A stretch of DNA of 64,000 nt. Origin: Anaeromassilibacillus sp. An250 (GTDB taxonomy: Bacteria > Bacillota > Clostridia > Oscillospirales > Acutalibacteraceae). Made by a program: the position numbers and the translations under genes. Within the stretch, counting starts at the first letter, position 1; the number at the start of each line of letters is the position of its first letter. Of this stretch, positions 25,026 to 34,288 are shown in pieces. Under the pieces are notes generated by a model that saw nothing but the letters and a program-made list of their open reading frames with translations, was not told where the DNA came from and did no database searches. The stretch lies in assembly GCF_002159845.1 (NCBI RefSeq), contig NZ_NFJK01000001.1, forward strand, positions 186,001-250,000, given 5' to 3'.

Positions 25026-26894
25026 TCATTTACTGCCATCCAAAGGATCATCGTCGTAGTCGTCCTCCGCTTCCAGCATCCGGAGTTTCCTTGCCTTCAG
25101 CTTCTTGCGGATAAAGACGAGGATGACAATCAGAAGAAGCGCTCCGCCGCCAACCGTCAGGCCAATCGCCCAGGTGGGAGGGCCCGCCGTTGCCGAAGGG
25201 TCCCCATCGACTGGGATATCCCCTTCTGGAACCACCCCTCCCATATCGGCAGGCAGTGGAATCACGTCGCAGGAGAATTCTTTTTTGATCTCCTTGGTTT
25301 CGCCGTTGGCGTCTTCATAAGTGAAGGTCGCGGTACCGGCCATGGTTCCCACATCCATCGGCATGAGCGAAGCCTCAAACGAATCGCCTGTTCCGGAATT
25401 CACATTGCCAATATAAGTGGACATATCCTCGGAAGTGAAGTTCCCCTCCAGATCGACCGCCAAGTTAAAAATCGTACTTTTCCCTTTGTTGACATAGCTG
25501 ATGCTGAGCTGCCCCTGGTCCCCCATATAGATCGGCCCAAAGAGATCCACCTGGTTGATCTCAAAACGGTCGGGCTGTGTCAACGGGATGGAGATCGTCT
25601 CCGTCCCCTTTAGGTCCGCTTTGCGGACCCCGTCCACCACTGCTTCATATGTATAGTCGACCGTCACACCGTAAGACTTTGGCGCTGCGTCCACCTTCGG
25701 ATAGAGGGCGATCTGTTCCTGGAAACTGCCGCCACCCTTCACATTCTGGATGAAGAATGTGTTCGAAGAGCGGGATGGCGTAAACGCGACGACACCCTCA
25801 TCGCCATCCGGCGCGGAAGAGACGGTCATCTTCAGATTTTCGATGGCGATATCCGGGCTCGTATTGCGGAAATTCATTGTCAGCATGAATTCCGTTCCGC
25901 CTGTCACTGCCATCCCGCCGTAGTCGTAGCTCTCAATAATGATCTGTGGGACGCTGGAATTCGAGCTCGCTTCTTCCTCTGTGCTGACCTTTGTCCCCGT
26001 CACCGGAATAAACATGCGGGGAGCAACGCTGGCATCTGCCGCAAGATCGCTGGAAGTAAATTTAATGGAAAGGGGATAACTCTTTGACTCCATTTTGGCT
26101 TCACAGACCAGCGGATAGGTTAATGTTGCAGTGGCTTGTGCGGGCAACGAATCGATATATAACGTGTCCATCGCACCACGCATGGTGATTTCCGGAGCAT
26201 TCGCATTGTCGAACGCCGCTACGATGTTGTTGCAAGCCACACTGCTGTTGTTTTTCACTGTGACCTTGAGGTTAAAGGCGTCGCCCTCTTTAATCCCGCT
26301 GGCCGGGTCGGTGGAATAAGACGTCACCGTCAGGATGGGCTTATCCTCCTCTTCCTCCTCATCGGAACTCGTCCCGTCGCCAACCGGGTCAAAAATCGTC
26401 TTCTGAACGGTAAAGGAATTGATCCGGCTTCCATTTTTATCGTAATAAGAAATTTTAAAGCGCAACGTACCTGCCTTGTCGTTGACACGCTTCATATATT
26501 TCTCAGGGATTGTCAACTGATAGCCAAAATCCACCCTTGTTGTGCCGTCGTCATCGGATGAAGTCGGCAGTTCAATGTCGGTGTCGTTTGTCCAAAGGAT
26601 TTCGTTCTTATCCGTTGTGTAGCTCTTTTTTCCCAAAGAAATGGCACTGGTGACGCTACTGACGTCGATTTCGATCTCTTCAACCCTGGCCGACGAAGAA
26701 TAATTCGAGTGGTCAAAGACGAACGTAGCCTCAAAGGGCGTGTTTTTGCTTACCGTCTGCTTATCGCTATAAACCACCGGATCGGGTTCATACTCTTCAT
26801 CTGCTGCAAAAACAGGCGCCGCGGACGCCAGCATGGCGGAAAGCAGCACTAGCATAGTAAACAGCGAAATCCCCTGTTTTACAAACCTGTTCAT
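25026..26894 (-). CDS. Large secreted, membrane-anchored protein with CARDB-like domains
   Basis: This 622-residue surface protein has an N-terminal signal peptide (about 1-30, cut after APVFA). Its beta-rich ectodomain repeats the pattern of CARDB/S-layer-like modules, for example AFNLKVTVKNNSSVACNNIV and FMLTMNFRNTSPDIAIENL. Near the C-terminus there is a Pro/Gly/Asp-rich linker, one transmembrane helix (AIGLTVGGGALLLIVILVFI) and an acidic cytoplasmic tail (EAEDDYDDDP). It lies between the ATPase gene (11 bases away) and the permease gene (48 bases away), so it is very likely a structural partner of the transporter. Homologues annotated as ABC-associated membrane proteins are known in clostridia, but their role is not. 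Confidence 0.8.
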   Translation of the reverse strand: MNRFVKQGISLFTMLVLLSAMLASAAPVFAADEEYEPDPVVYSDKQTVSKNTPFEATFVFDHSNYSSSARVEEIEIDVSSVTSAISLGKKSYTTDKNEILWTNDTDIELPTSSDDDGTTRVDFGYQLTIPEKYMKRVNDKAGTLRFKISYYDKNGSRINSFTVQKTIFDPVGDGTSSDEEEEEDKPILTVTSYSTDPASGIKEGDAFNLKVTVKNNSSVACNNIVAAFDNANAPEITMRGAMDTLYIDSLPAQATATLTYPLVCEAKMESKSYPLSIKFTSSDLAADASVAPRMFIPVTGTKVSTEEEASSNSSVPQIIIESYDYGGMAVTGGTEFMLTMNFRNTSPDIAIENLKMTVSSAPDGDEGVVAFTPSRSSNTFFIQNVKGGGSFQEQIALYPKVDAAPKSYGVTVDYTYEAVVDGVRKADLKGTETISIPLTQPDRFEINQVDLFGPIYMGDQGQLSISYVNKGKSTIFNLAVDLEGNFTSEDMSTYIGNVNSGTGDSFEASLMPMDVGTMAGTATFTYEDANGETKEIKKEFSCDVIPLPADMGGVVPEGDIPVDGDPSATAGPPTWAIGLTVGGGALLLIVILVFIRKKLKARKLRMLEAEDDYDDDPLDGSK

Positions 26895-26905
26895 AAAGCT
26901 CCCCC

Positions 26906-27649
26906 TTATTCATTCACGGCCGCAGAAGCCGGTTCTTTTTTCTCCTCATCCAAGGAGACAATAGATTGGTTCGGCTCGTCACTGATGATGCTTCCATCGT
27001 GCAAATTGATGATCCGGTCGGCATATTTCGCAATATTGACGTCGTGCGTCACGATAATCAAGGTTTCATGATGTATTTTCGCCATGCGTACCATAATTTC
27101 CATAACGCCGCGGCTTGTCTTGCTGTCCAAATTCCCGGTCGGTTCGTCGGCAAAAACAATCTTTGGCTTTGCCACGAACGCCCTTGCAATGCCGACGCGC
27201 TGCTGTTGGCCGCCGCTCATCTGCGTAGGGCGGTGCATCATCCGGCTGCCCAAACCCACAGCTTTCAGCATATGGACCGCTTCCTTGGTCCTCGTCCGTT
27301 TGTTGATGCCTTTAAACATCAACGGCATAGCGACGTTCTCAATCGCTGTCTGCGTGGGCATCAAATTGTAAGACTGGAACACAAAGCCGATGTTTCGCTG
27401 GCGGAACAGTGCCCATTGCTTTTCTGTAAACTGGGTGACGTTTTTGCCCGCAATAAAGACGCTGCCCTTTGTGGGCTTTTCCAATCCCGCCATGATATTC
27501 AACAACGTGGATTTTCCCGAACCGGACGTACCCAAAATACAACAGATTTCGCCCTGTTCAATCCGCAAATTGATCCGCCCGAGCGCGACAATTTTTTCCT
27601 CGTCCACCCGGTAAACCTTACGAATGTCTTTTACATTGATTAGGCTCAT
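26906..27649 (-). CDS. MacB/LolD-type ABC transporter ATP-binding protein
   Basis: This 247-residue ATPase energises the neighbouring FtsX-type permease. Walker A is GTSGSGKSTLLN, the ABC signature is MSGGQQQRVGIARAF and Walker B is IVFADEPTGNLDS, all canonical. The C-terminal 25 residues are Glu/Ala-rich and extend beyond the usual core. The start MSLINVKDIRKVYRVDEE has GGGAGAG upstream. It is the first gene of the three-gene operon. A -10-like TATAAT lies at 27793-27798, but I found no convincing -35 for it. Confidence 0.95.
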   Translation of the reverse strand: MSLINVKDIRKVYRVDEEKIVALGRINLRIEQGEICCILGTSGSGKSTLLNIMAGLEKPTKGSVFIAGKNVTQFTEKQWALFRQRNIGFVFQSYNLMPTQTAIENVAMPLMFKGINKRTRTKEAVHMLKAVGLGSRMMHRPTQMSGGQQQRVGIARAFVAKPKIVFADEPTGNLDSKTSRGVMEIMVRMAKIHHETLIIVTHDVNIAKYADRIINLHDGSIISDEPNQSIVSLDEEKKEPASAAVNE

Positions 27650-27855
27650 GTATCTCTCCCCATGCGCGAAACCGCCGGATTCCCGCCGGTCCCGCCAGAA
27701 TATTTCCTACTTTTTCAGGAGTTTCCGCAATGGCCAACCGCTCGATAAAAAGCACGGAATTTCTCCATTTGGGCCGTACTGTGAGGCCATTATATCATAT
27801 ACTTCCACAAATTGCTCTATTTGTAAAAAGACTGTAATGATTTATAAATTCATAA

Positions 27856-27888
27856 GGCCCGCCGACAGGGGTTTCCTGTAGACGGGCC
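27856..27888 (-). terminator. Hairpin after the family-10-like glycosidase gene
   Basis: GGCCCG...ACAGG and CCTGT...CGGGCC form an interrupted stem 20 bases past the stop on the minus strand. The trailing T-run is weak. Confidence 0.5.
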
Positions 27889-27908
27889 GTTTTCCCTACC
27901 TCTGAGCT

Positions 27909-29342
27909 TTAACCGTTCAGGAGTTTTTTCACATTTGCCATCTCTTTTGCCGTCTGTGGATTGTCCAGATATGCCCACGAATAGAGCATAAACCCATCGC
28001 AGTCCAAGCTGCGCGTGGTCTGAATCTGCTGGGCGATAATATTATCTGCCTTTTCCCATCCATTGGAATCCGTTCCCGCCTTATACAGCGCCAAGCCTAT
28101 GTACATTTTCACATTGTCCGCTGTCACGAGGCTCTTCCACTTTTTGGCCAGCGTCTCAAACGGCGCGGTCGGATGGTCGTACGTCCAATAAATCTGCGGG
28201 CAGATATAATCGATGTAACCGGGCTGGCTGCACCAGGTGTAGACATCTGCGCCCGCGTTGAGATCGTTGGTGATATTCCCCTGCGGGGAGATCCCAAAGA
28301 CAACATTGGGTTTGGTCTCCTTAATCATCTTATAGACGGAGGAAACCAGGCTATTGATGTTCTGCGTCCGCCACGCACCGATCGACAGCGTGGAACCGCT
28401 CTGCTGATAGGCGGCTTGGTCCAGCGTGACGTCCGTAGAATTCACATTAAACGGATAAAAATAATCGTCAAACTGTACGCCATCTACATCGTATTTTTGA
28501 ACGACTTCCTTAATCCCGTTTACAATATAATCGCGCACCCCAGAATAGCCGGGATTCATATAAATGGAGCCATTGTGCGTGAAGGTCCAGTTTGCCTTGG
28601 TCGGGTCGCTCTTCCAAAGATTGTACGGGCTATTGGAAGCGACCACCGGCGGGTAGTTGCCCGCTTTGATGCGCAGCGGGTTAAACCACGCGTGGAACTT
28701 CAACCCCGCCTGATGGGTGGCGGAAACCATATACGCCAACGGGTCATAACCCGGGCCTACCCCCTGTGTCCCACTGAGGAAATGGGTCCACGGATAATAA
28801 CTGGAGGGATAATAGGCGTCGCCATGGGAACGTACATGCACGACCAACGTATTCGCGCCGCTGGCCTTCGCCTTGGCAATAATGTCGTTGAATTTCTTCT
28901 GGAAAGCCGTATAGCTCTTATCCGTTTCCTTGGTCATATCCAGGCTGAGAAATGGAACCCATACCGCACGCATTTCCTCTTCCTGAACAACCGGGGTTGC
29001 CGCTGCCGGTTCATTGTAGGAAGGGCTGCTGACCGTCCCCTCCGTCAGCGCAGATTCGCTGCTTTCTGTCTCTACGGGCGGCTGCGAATCCTCTGGTGCT
29101 GCGGGGGCCTGCGCGGAGGAATCTTCCTCCGTAGCCTGGGCGATTTGGCTGCTTTCCGGCTCCTGGGCGCTTTCTGGCTCTGTCAGCGCAGAAGAACTAC
29201 TCTCCGATGCCGTCTCGCTGCTGACAGAACTGCTTGTCACAATGGAATCCTCCACCTGCTGTGGGGAACCGGAACAAGCGGCGGTCGTGCATAACATCGC
29301 TGCTGCAAGCACAGCCGCCGCGGTCTTTCTCCATTTTTTCAC
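27909..29342 (-). CDS. Family-10-like glycosyl hydrolase lipoprotein (GHL10/DUF187, YngK-like)
   Basis: This 477-residue predicted lipoprotein probably acts on cell-wall or exopolysaccharide glycans. Residues 1-22 are a lipoprotein signal with Cys23 in TAAC. A Ser/Glu/Ala-rich linker runs to about 110. The GHL10 barrel follows: MRAVWVPFLSLDMTKETD, NTLVVHVRSHGDAYYPS, LKFHAWFNPLRIK, the stretch holding YDVDGVQFDDYFYP with the expected acidic catalytic residues, and VVFGISPQGNI. The start is GTG at 29342 with AGGAG nine bases upstream. It is monocistronic with a good promoter about 130 bases upstream. The exact substrate is unknown. Confidence 0.88.
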   Translation of the reverse strand: MKKWRKTAAAVLAAAMLCTTAACSGSPQQVEDSIVTSSSVSSETASESSSSALTEPESAQEPESSQIAQATEEDSSAQAPAAPEDSQPPVETESSESALTEGTVSSPSYNEPAAATPVVQEEEMRAVWVPFLSLDMTKETDKSYTAFQKKFNDIIAKAKASGANTLVVHVRSHGDAYYPSSYYPWTHFLSGTQGVGPGYDPLAYMVSATHQAGLKFHAWFNPLRIKAGNYPPVVASNSPYNLWKSDPTKANWTFTHNGSIYMNPGYSGVRDYIVNGIKEVVQKYDVDGVQFDDYFYPFNVNSTDVTLDQAAYQQSGSTLSIGAWRTQNINSLVSSVYKMIKETKPNVVFGISPQGNITNDLNAGADVYTWCSQPGYIDYICPQIYWTYDHPTAPFETLAKKWKSLVTADNVKMYIGLALYKAGTDSNGWEKADNIIAQQIQTTRSLDCDGFMLYSWAYLDNPQTAKEMANVKKLLNG

Positions 29343-29468
29343 GTGCGTACGCTCCTTTTCTGATGGATTTCTCGGTCCTTGGGAAACATTTGTCTCGATT
29401 TCCTATGTAAAGCTCAAAATATGGGCAAATTTTAGGCATAACCTTTAGAATTCTCTCCCATGATGTCT

Positions 29469-29497
29469 ATTATAGGCGATGATGGAATAGAATTCAA
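29469..29497 (-). promoter_or_regulatory. Promoter of the GHL10 lipoprotein gene
   Basis: TTGAAT (29492-29497) and TATAAT (29469-29474) are 17 bases apart on the minus strand. A leader of about 120 bases follows, with no recognised riboswitch. Confidence 0.65.
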
Positions 29498-29532
29498 GGA
29501 AAATCCATGGATTTATAAAAAGGAAATCCTTA

Positions 29533-29575
29533 CAAAAAATGCCTCCCCGTATATCCATAATACAAGGGAGGCATC
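29533..29575 (-). terminator. Terminator of the CapD-like gene
   Basis: GATGCCTCCC and GGGGAGGCAT pair around a 17-base loop and are followed by TTTTTTG on the minus strand, 31 bases past the stop. Confidence 0.88.
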
Positions 29576-29605
29576 CAAATTCTTTCAATTTTGTTAGAAA
29601 TTATT

Positions 29606-31498
29606 TTATTCGGCTGCCAGCGCATCGCTCCGCTCGGCATGGCCGGTATAGGTGGGCACCAGCCGGTGTACCAGCTCGACCATTTTTACATTGTCCACCC
29701 CGGCAACTTTGCGCAGGCTTTCCAGATCTGCCAAGAAAGTCTCCTCATCAAAGGGAATGGGCTTTCCAATATAAATCAATTGGTGCGACGTCTTCTGGCA
29801 ACCGCCCTCGCTATCCAGCAAAAGCTCTTCATAGAGCTTTTCGCCCGGACGCAGGCCGGTATATTTGATTTTAATGTCCACATCCGGCTCCAGCCCGGAA
29901 AGGCGGATCAAGTTGCGCGCCAAATCCACGATCTTGACCGGCTCGCCCATATCGAGAATAAAGATCTCCCCGCCGTGGGCCATGCCGCCGGCCTGAATCA
30001 CCAAGCGGGCCGCCTCCGGGATCGTCATGAAATAGCGGATAATATCCGGATGCGTGACCGTCACCGGACCCCCGGCCGCAATCTGGCGCTTAAACAGCGG
30101 GATCACGCTTCCGTTGCTTCCCAAGACATTGCCGAAGCGAACCGCCATATAATCTGTGTTCTTGCTGTGGCGGCTGCAATATTGGATAATCAGCTCACAG
30201 ATGCGCTTGGTAGCCCCCATGATATTGGTGGGGTTGACCGCCTTGTCCGTGGAGATCATCACCATGCGCTTCACGCCGTACTTATCGCAGGCCTGCGCCA
30301 CGTTGAGCGTCCCGAACACGTTGTTCTTGACCGCCTCGCCCGGACTGAGTTCCATCAGGGGAACATGCTTGTGCGCAGCGGCGTGGAAGACCACATCGGG
30401 CCGGCACACTTCAAAGACATGCTCGACACGCGCACGGTCGCGCACGGAACCGATCAATACCTCCAAATTTAAGTTCGGGAATTTCATCAGAAGCTCGTTC
30501 TGGAGGTCATAGGCATTGTTCTCATAGATGTCAAAGATAATCAGGCGCTTTGGGTGGAAATGCGCAATCTGGCGGCAAAGCTCGGAACCGATGGAACCGC
30601 CGCCGCCCGTGACCAGCACCGTCTTGTTCTTCAAATAACCGCTGATCTCCTCCACATTGAGGTCAACTTCGTCGCGGCCCAAAAGATCGAGAATATCCAC
30701 ATCGCGCACCGCCGGGTGTTCCATATCGCCTTCCAATATCTCATAAAGCGCCGGGACGGTTTTCAGCTTACAGCCGGTCTTTGCGCAGATGCTCAAAATG
30801 TCCTGACGGTCCTCTTTTTTCGCAGAGGCAATCGCCAAAACAATCTGGTCTACGTTGTAGCGTCCGGCCATGCGGGGGATACTCTCCCGGCCGCCCGCCA
30901 CTTTCACGCCGTGAATGCGCGTCCCGCGCTTGCTCTTATCGTCGTCGATCGCCACAACGGGAATGCCTTTGCTCTCCGGTGCGGTTTTCATGTCCTTGAT
31001 AACCATGGAGCCCATTTCCCCGGCGCCCACCACCATCACGCGGTGGAACTCCTCGCTATCCTGCTGGGAGAGCCTGCGCTTGCGGCGGTGCCACAGGCGG
31101 ATGGAGAAGCGCGAACCGCCCACAAACAGGAACATCAACGCCCATCCCATCAAATATACGGGGATCGGCAGGCGGTTCGTATGAAATACGGGACTCGCCA
31201 TAGTAAATCCCATCACTGCAATCAAAACGCTTGAGATGGACACCCCGAAGAAAATCTGTATCAATTCATCGAGGCTGGCAAATTGCCACATGGTCGTATA
31301 AAACCGGCATAGAAAAAAGACCACCAGGCAGATACAGGTTGCCCACGGGATCTGTATTTGAAAATACTCAAATTCCCACCACGGGACCTTTCCATCAAAC
31401 CGAAGCATCAGAGCAATCCAATAGCTGAAATACACCCAAACGATGTCAAAAAGCACCTGAGGCAGGGCTGACCAAATATTGGCCCTCTTTTGTCTCAT
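29606..31498 (-). CDS. CapD/PglF/FlaA1-type membrane nucleotide-sugar 4,6-dehydratase
   Basis: This 630-residue membrane enzyme probably removes water from UDP-N-acetylhexosamine to make deoxy-sugars for surface polysaccharide or glycoprotein. Four N-terminal transmembrane helices lie within about 1-130. A first Rossmann-like domain follows (VMVVGAGEMGSMVIKDM, about 150-275). The SDR dehydratase domain starts with VLVTGGGGSIGSELCRQIA. The catalytic Asp-Lys pair typical of the PglF group is in MISTDKAVNPTNIMGATKR. A GGGGG site seven bases upstream favours the ATG at 31498 over one at 31504. It is a single gene with its own promoter and terminator; no other capsule genes are adjacent. Confidence 0.92.
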   Translation of the reverse strand: MRQKRANIWSALPQVLFDIVWVYFSYWIALMLRFDGKVPWWEFEYFQIQIPWATCICLVVFFLCRFYTTMWQFASLDELIQIFFGVSISSVLIAVMGFTMASPVFHTNRLPIPVYLMGWALMFLFVGGSRFSIRLWHRRKRRLSQQDSEEFHRVMVVGAGEMGSMVIKDMKTAPESKGIPVVAIDDDKSKRGTRIHGVKVAGGRESIPRMAGRYNVDQIVLAIASAKKEDRQDILSICAKTGCKLKTVPALYEILEGDMEHPAVRDVDILDLLGRDEVDLNVEEISGYLKNKTVLVTGGGGSIGSELCRQIAHFHPKRLIIFDIYENNAYDLQNELLMKFPNLNLEVLIGSVRDRARVEHVFEVCRPDVVFHAAAHKHVPLMELSPGEAVKNNVFGTLNVAQACDKYGVKRMVMISTDKAVNPTNIMGATKRICELIIQYCSRHSKNTDYMAVRFGNVLGSNGSVIPLFKRQIAAGGPVTVTHPDIIRYFMTIPEAARLVIQAGGMAHGGEIFILDMGEPVKIVDLARNLIRLSGLEPDVDIKIKYTGLRPGEKLYEELLLDSEGGCQKTSHQLIYIGKPIPFDEETFLADLESLRKVAGVDNVKMVELVHRLVPTYTGHAERSDALAAE

Positions 31499-31612
31499 TA
31501 CCATTCCCCCACAATAGAGTGATCCACAGCGTTGTAGCGCCGTATCTTTATTAAATCCGTACTTTGCCAGATGACAGCTGCCGGCCCATCTTCTCAAAAG
31601 GGTCTGTTTTCG

Positions 31613-31641
31613 ATTATAGCATAGTTTTCCGATAAAAGGAA
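31613..31641 (-). promoter_or_regulatory. Promoter of the CapD-like gene
   Basis: TTCCTT (31636-31641) and TATAAT (31613-31618) are 17 bases apart on the minus strand. The -10 is perfect and the -35 is weak. Confidence 0.5.
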
Positions 31642-31677
31642 CATCTTCTTCCAAATCTCAACAAAATGGAACCGGTC

Positions 31678-32307
31678 TCATGCGTCGTTCCGCCGGTCAG
31701 ACGGAAATTCCCTTCGCACAATCCGCAGGGGTGGCCCCTCTAAATAGAGGATCTGGTCCGCCAGGAACTGCGCCTCCTCCCGGTCGTGCGTCACCAAAAG
31801 CTTGAGCGCCTCCCGGCTGTGCTCCTGCACCAACGCCTCCATGCGCAGGCGCGTCTTTGGGTCTAGCGCGCGGAAGGGCTCGTCCAAGAGGATCACATCG
31901 CCGCCGAACGCCAGCGCACGGGCAAGCGCAACGCGCTGCCGCATGCCGCCGCTCAACTCCGACGGGCGCTTGTCGCCGTCCTCCCCCAGGCCGACCGCCT
32001 CCAACCATTTTTGGGCCTGTTTTTCATCCGCATGGCGCAGGACCACTTCCACATTCTCGCGTGCATTGATCCAGGGCAACAGGCGGTCCTCCTGGAACAT
32101 ATACGCGACTCTGCGTCCCTCCATCCCCAAAATCGCGCCGGAATCCAGCTTTTCCAGCCCGGCAATGCAATTGAAAAGCGTGGTCTTGCCACAACCCGAA
32201 GGCCCAAACAGGCAAACGGTCCCCTTTCCCGGGAGTGCCAGGCAAAGCTGTTCCAGGACCGGGCGCCCCTCATAGGACTTACAGGCATCTTGAATGGTTA
32301 ATTTCAT
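31678..32307 (-). CDS. NitT/TauT-type ABC importer ATP-binding protein
   Basis: This 209-residue ATPase of the nitrate/sulfonate/taurine/thiamine-precursor importer group has Walker A FGPSGCGKTTLFN, signature LSGGMRQRVALARALA and Walker B VILLDEPFRALDPKT. It is slightly short for the group (usually 240-260) and ends soon after the core. It is the last gene of an SBP-permease-ATPase operon and starts nine bases after the permease stop. The substrate cannot be deduced. Confidence 0.93.
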   Translation of the reverse strand: MKLTIQDACKSYEGRPVLEQLCLALPGKGTVCLFGPSGCGKTTLFNCIAGLEKLDSGAILGMEGRRVAYMFQEDRLLPWINARENVEVVLRHADEKQAQKWLEAVGLGEDGDKRPSELSGGMRQRVALARALAFGGDVILLDEPFRALDPKTRLRMEALVQEHSREALKLLVTHDREEAQFLADQILYLEGPPLRIVRREFPSDRRNDA

Positions 32308-32316
32308 GCATTTTCC

Positions 32317-33114
32317 TCACGAAAGGTTGTATTTTTTCCCAACGGTTTTCATCAGGCGCATCATCAGCTTTTCCAGGAGGACGCTGATGACGATCACCAC
32401 GGCCGTCCACGCAAAGAGGTCGGCCGTCTCGATGTAAATCTTTGCATTGTAGATATTGCCACCGATGGAGCGCTTTGTATTGGCAAGAACCTCTGCGGCA
32501 ACGCCCGCTTTCCAGGCCAGCCCCATGCCGGTTGTGCAGGCGGCGGTGAAATACGGCATAATGGACGGCAGGTAGATGCGGCGGATGGTTTTTGCAATCC
32601 CAAATTGATAGACCTCCGCCATTTGCAGCAGGTTGCGGTCTGTTTTGGCGATCCCATTGGACACGTTCCCCCAGACGACGGGCAGCACCATCAAAAATGC
32701 GGTAAAGACCGGCACATAGGGGGATTCAATCCAAACCAACGCCAACAGAATGAAGGATGCCACCGGCGTCGCCTTTACGATGCTGATCATCGGGTGGAAC
32801 ACATCGTACAAGAGGCGCGACACCGACGTCAATGCAGCCAAAAGGGTACCGGCCACCACCCCCAGCAGGAAGCCGGAAACAATGCGCAGCATGGATGAGA
32901 ATGCCGTAATCCAAAACTCCGCTTCCCCTGCGAGCTCCAAGAGTCGTCCGAATGCGCGAACAGGAGATACAATCAGTATCTCCTGTTGAACGGCCAAATA
33001 TAAAACCTGCCAGAGTGCCAGCCAAAACAGGGCCGCCAAGCACTTCCGTCCCCATTCTGCCGCCCGGCTCCTCTTCGGGGAATTGCTCTTATTTGGTATA
33101 GTAAAAATCTTCAC
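32317..33114 (-). CDS. NitT/TauT-type ABC importer permease
   Basis: This 265-residue membrane permease has about six helices. The cytoplasmic coupling loop with the EAA-like motif is in AEVYQFGIAKTIRRIYLPSI. It begins 26 bases before the end of the binding-protein gene, so translation is probably coupled. The N-terminus (MKIFTIPNKSNSPKRSRAAE) is basic and cytoplasmic. It pairs with the ATPase downstream. Confidence 0.93.
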   Translation of the reverse strand: MKIFTIPNKSNSPKRSRAAEWGRKCLAALFWLALWQVLYLAVQQEILIVSPVRAFGRLLELAGEAEFWITAFSSMLRIVSGFLLGVVAGTLLAALTSVSRLLYDVFHPMISIVKATPVASFILLALVWIESPYVPVFTAFLMVLPVVWGNVSNGIAKTDRNLLQMAEVYQFGIAKTIRRIYLPSIMPYFTAACTTGMGLAWKAGVAAEVLANTKRSIGGNIYNAKIYIETADLFAWTAVVIVISVLLEKLMMRLMKTVGKKYNLS

Positions 33115-34150
33115 CCGGCAATTCTCCTCCGACGGACTTGGGGTTGGCTGTATACAGGATATTTAAGAAGTCCGGCATTTTTTGCTTCATCTCGTCCCCA
33201 TCCATATAGACGATGTTGCAATTCGGGATGGCCTTTGCTGCCACAGCAGCGGGCATGATGTCGTATTTCTCCGAGAGCTCGGCCGCCTCTTCCACATGGC
33301 TATTGGTGAAATCAACAGACGCTTTATACTCTTCCAGGAAGGCGTCAAAAGCCTCCTTGTTCTGCTCCACAAAATCCTTACGGACCGCCAGGCATCCCAT
33401 GGTCAAAACGCTCTTATCGCCAGCAACCTTGTCCCACTCGTCGGTGAGGTTGAGCGCGACCTTGACATTCGGGTCCTTGGTGGTCACTTGCGTCACGAAC
33501 GGCTCGGGCAAAACGGCAATCTTGGCATCGCCCGAAAGGATGCTGGCCGCCAGCTCGCTGTGATCCGCCTTATATTCGACCGTGACGTCCGTACCAGGCT
33601 CCATCCCGTTTTCCGAGAGGATGTAATTCACCGCATATTCCGGCGTTGCGCCCTGCCCGGACGAATAAACCGTCTTCCCGCGGAGATCTTCGATGCTGTT
33701 GACCTCCTCGCCGTTTGTCACTACGTAGAGCACGCCCAGGGTATTGAGCGCCGCCAGCTGCACGTTTCCGGAGGTCTTGTTGTACAGGATCGCCGCCGTA
33801 TTGGTCGGCAATGCTGCGACATCCGCCTCCCCGCTGGAGATCATGGAGACCGCGGCGTCCGGGGAAGAAGCGATGGTGACATTATACGTATTGGCGGTGC
33901 TGCCGTCCTCGCTGTCCTGCATCAGCTTGACCATGCCGAGTCCAGTCGGGCCCTTCTGGGCGGCGATGTTGATCGTAATCTTTTCAGCCGGCGTACTGGA
34001 AGGCTCTTCAGAGGCCTCCGAAGACGAAGCCGGTGTACTCTCCGGCGCTTGGCTGGCAGTTTCCTCCGTCTGGGACCCGCAACCGGTCAAAGTTGTACCC
34101 AGCATACAAAGCGTCAACGCCATAGCGGCAATCCGTTTGATCCATTTCAT
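33089..34150 (-). CDS. NitT/TauT-type ABC importer substrate-binding lipoprotein
   Basis: This 353-residue extracytoplasmic binding protein has a lipoprotein signal peptide (lipobox LTGC, Cys24), then a Ser/Glu-rich linker to about residue 52. The NMT1/SsuA-like fold follows, with INIAAQKGPTGLGMVKLMQD, ALPTNTAAILYN and LRGKTVYSSGQGATPEYAV. Such proteins bind nitrate-like ions, sulfonates, pyrimidines or aromatic acids; this one resembles members annotated only as NitT/TauT. AGGAGG eight bases upstream decides the ATG at 34150 over a longer in-frame start. It is the first gene of the importer operon. Confidence 0.92.
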   Translation of the reverse strand: MKWIKRIAAMALTLCMLGTTLTGCGSQTEETASQAPESTPASSSEASEEPSSTPAEKITINIAAQKGPTGLGMVKLMQDSEDGSTANTYNVTIASSPDAAVSMISSGEADVAALPTNTAAILYNKTSGNVQLAALNTLGVLYVVTNGEEVNSIEDLRGKTVYSSGQGATPEYAVNYILSENGMEPGTDVTVEYKADHSELAASILSGDAKIAVLPEPFVTQVTTKDPNVKVALNLTDEWDKVAGDKSVLTMGCLAVRKDFVEQNKEAFDAFLEEYKASVDFTNSHVEEAAELSEKYDIMPAAVAAKAIPNCNIVYMDGDEMKQKMPDFLNILYTANPKSVGGELPGEDFYYTK

Positions 34151-34233
34151 GAAAAATTCCTCCTTTTGTCCCACAAAAGCATCTGCAATCCTGCGCATTT
34201 GTGGAAAACTTTTCAAGAATTGCAATCTATTTG

Positions 34234-34268
34234 AAAAAGCACCGTACCTGCTTAAACAGATACGGTGC
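34234..34268 (-). terminator. Terminator of the zinc-ribbon acidic protein gene
   Basis: GCACCGTATCTG and CAGGTACGGTGC (one wobble) form the stem, followed by TTTTT on the minus strand, 20 bases beyond the stop. Confidence 0.92.
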
Positions 34269-34288
34269 CGTTTTCCAACATGTAAGCT

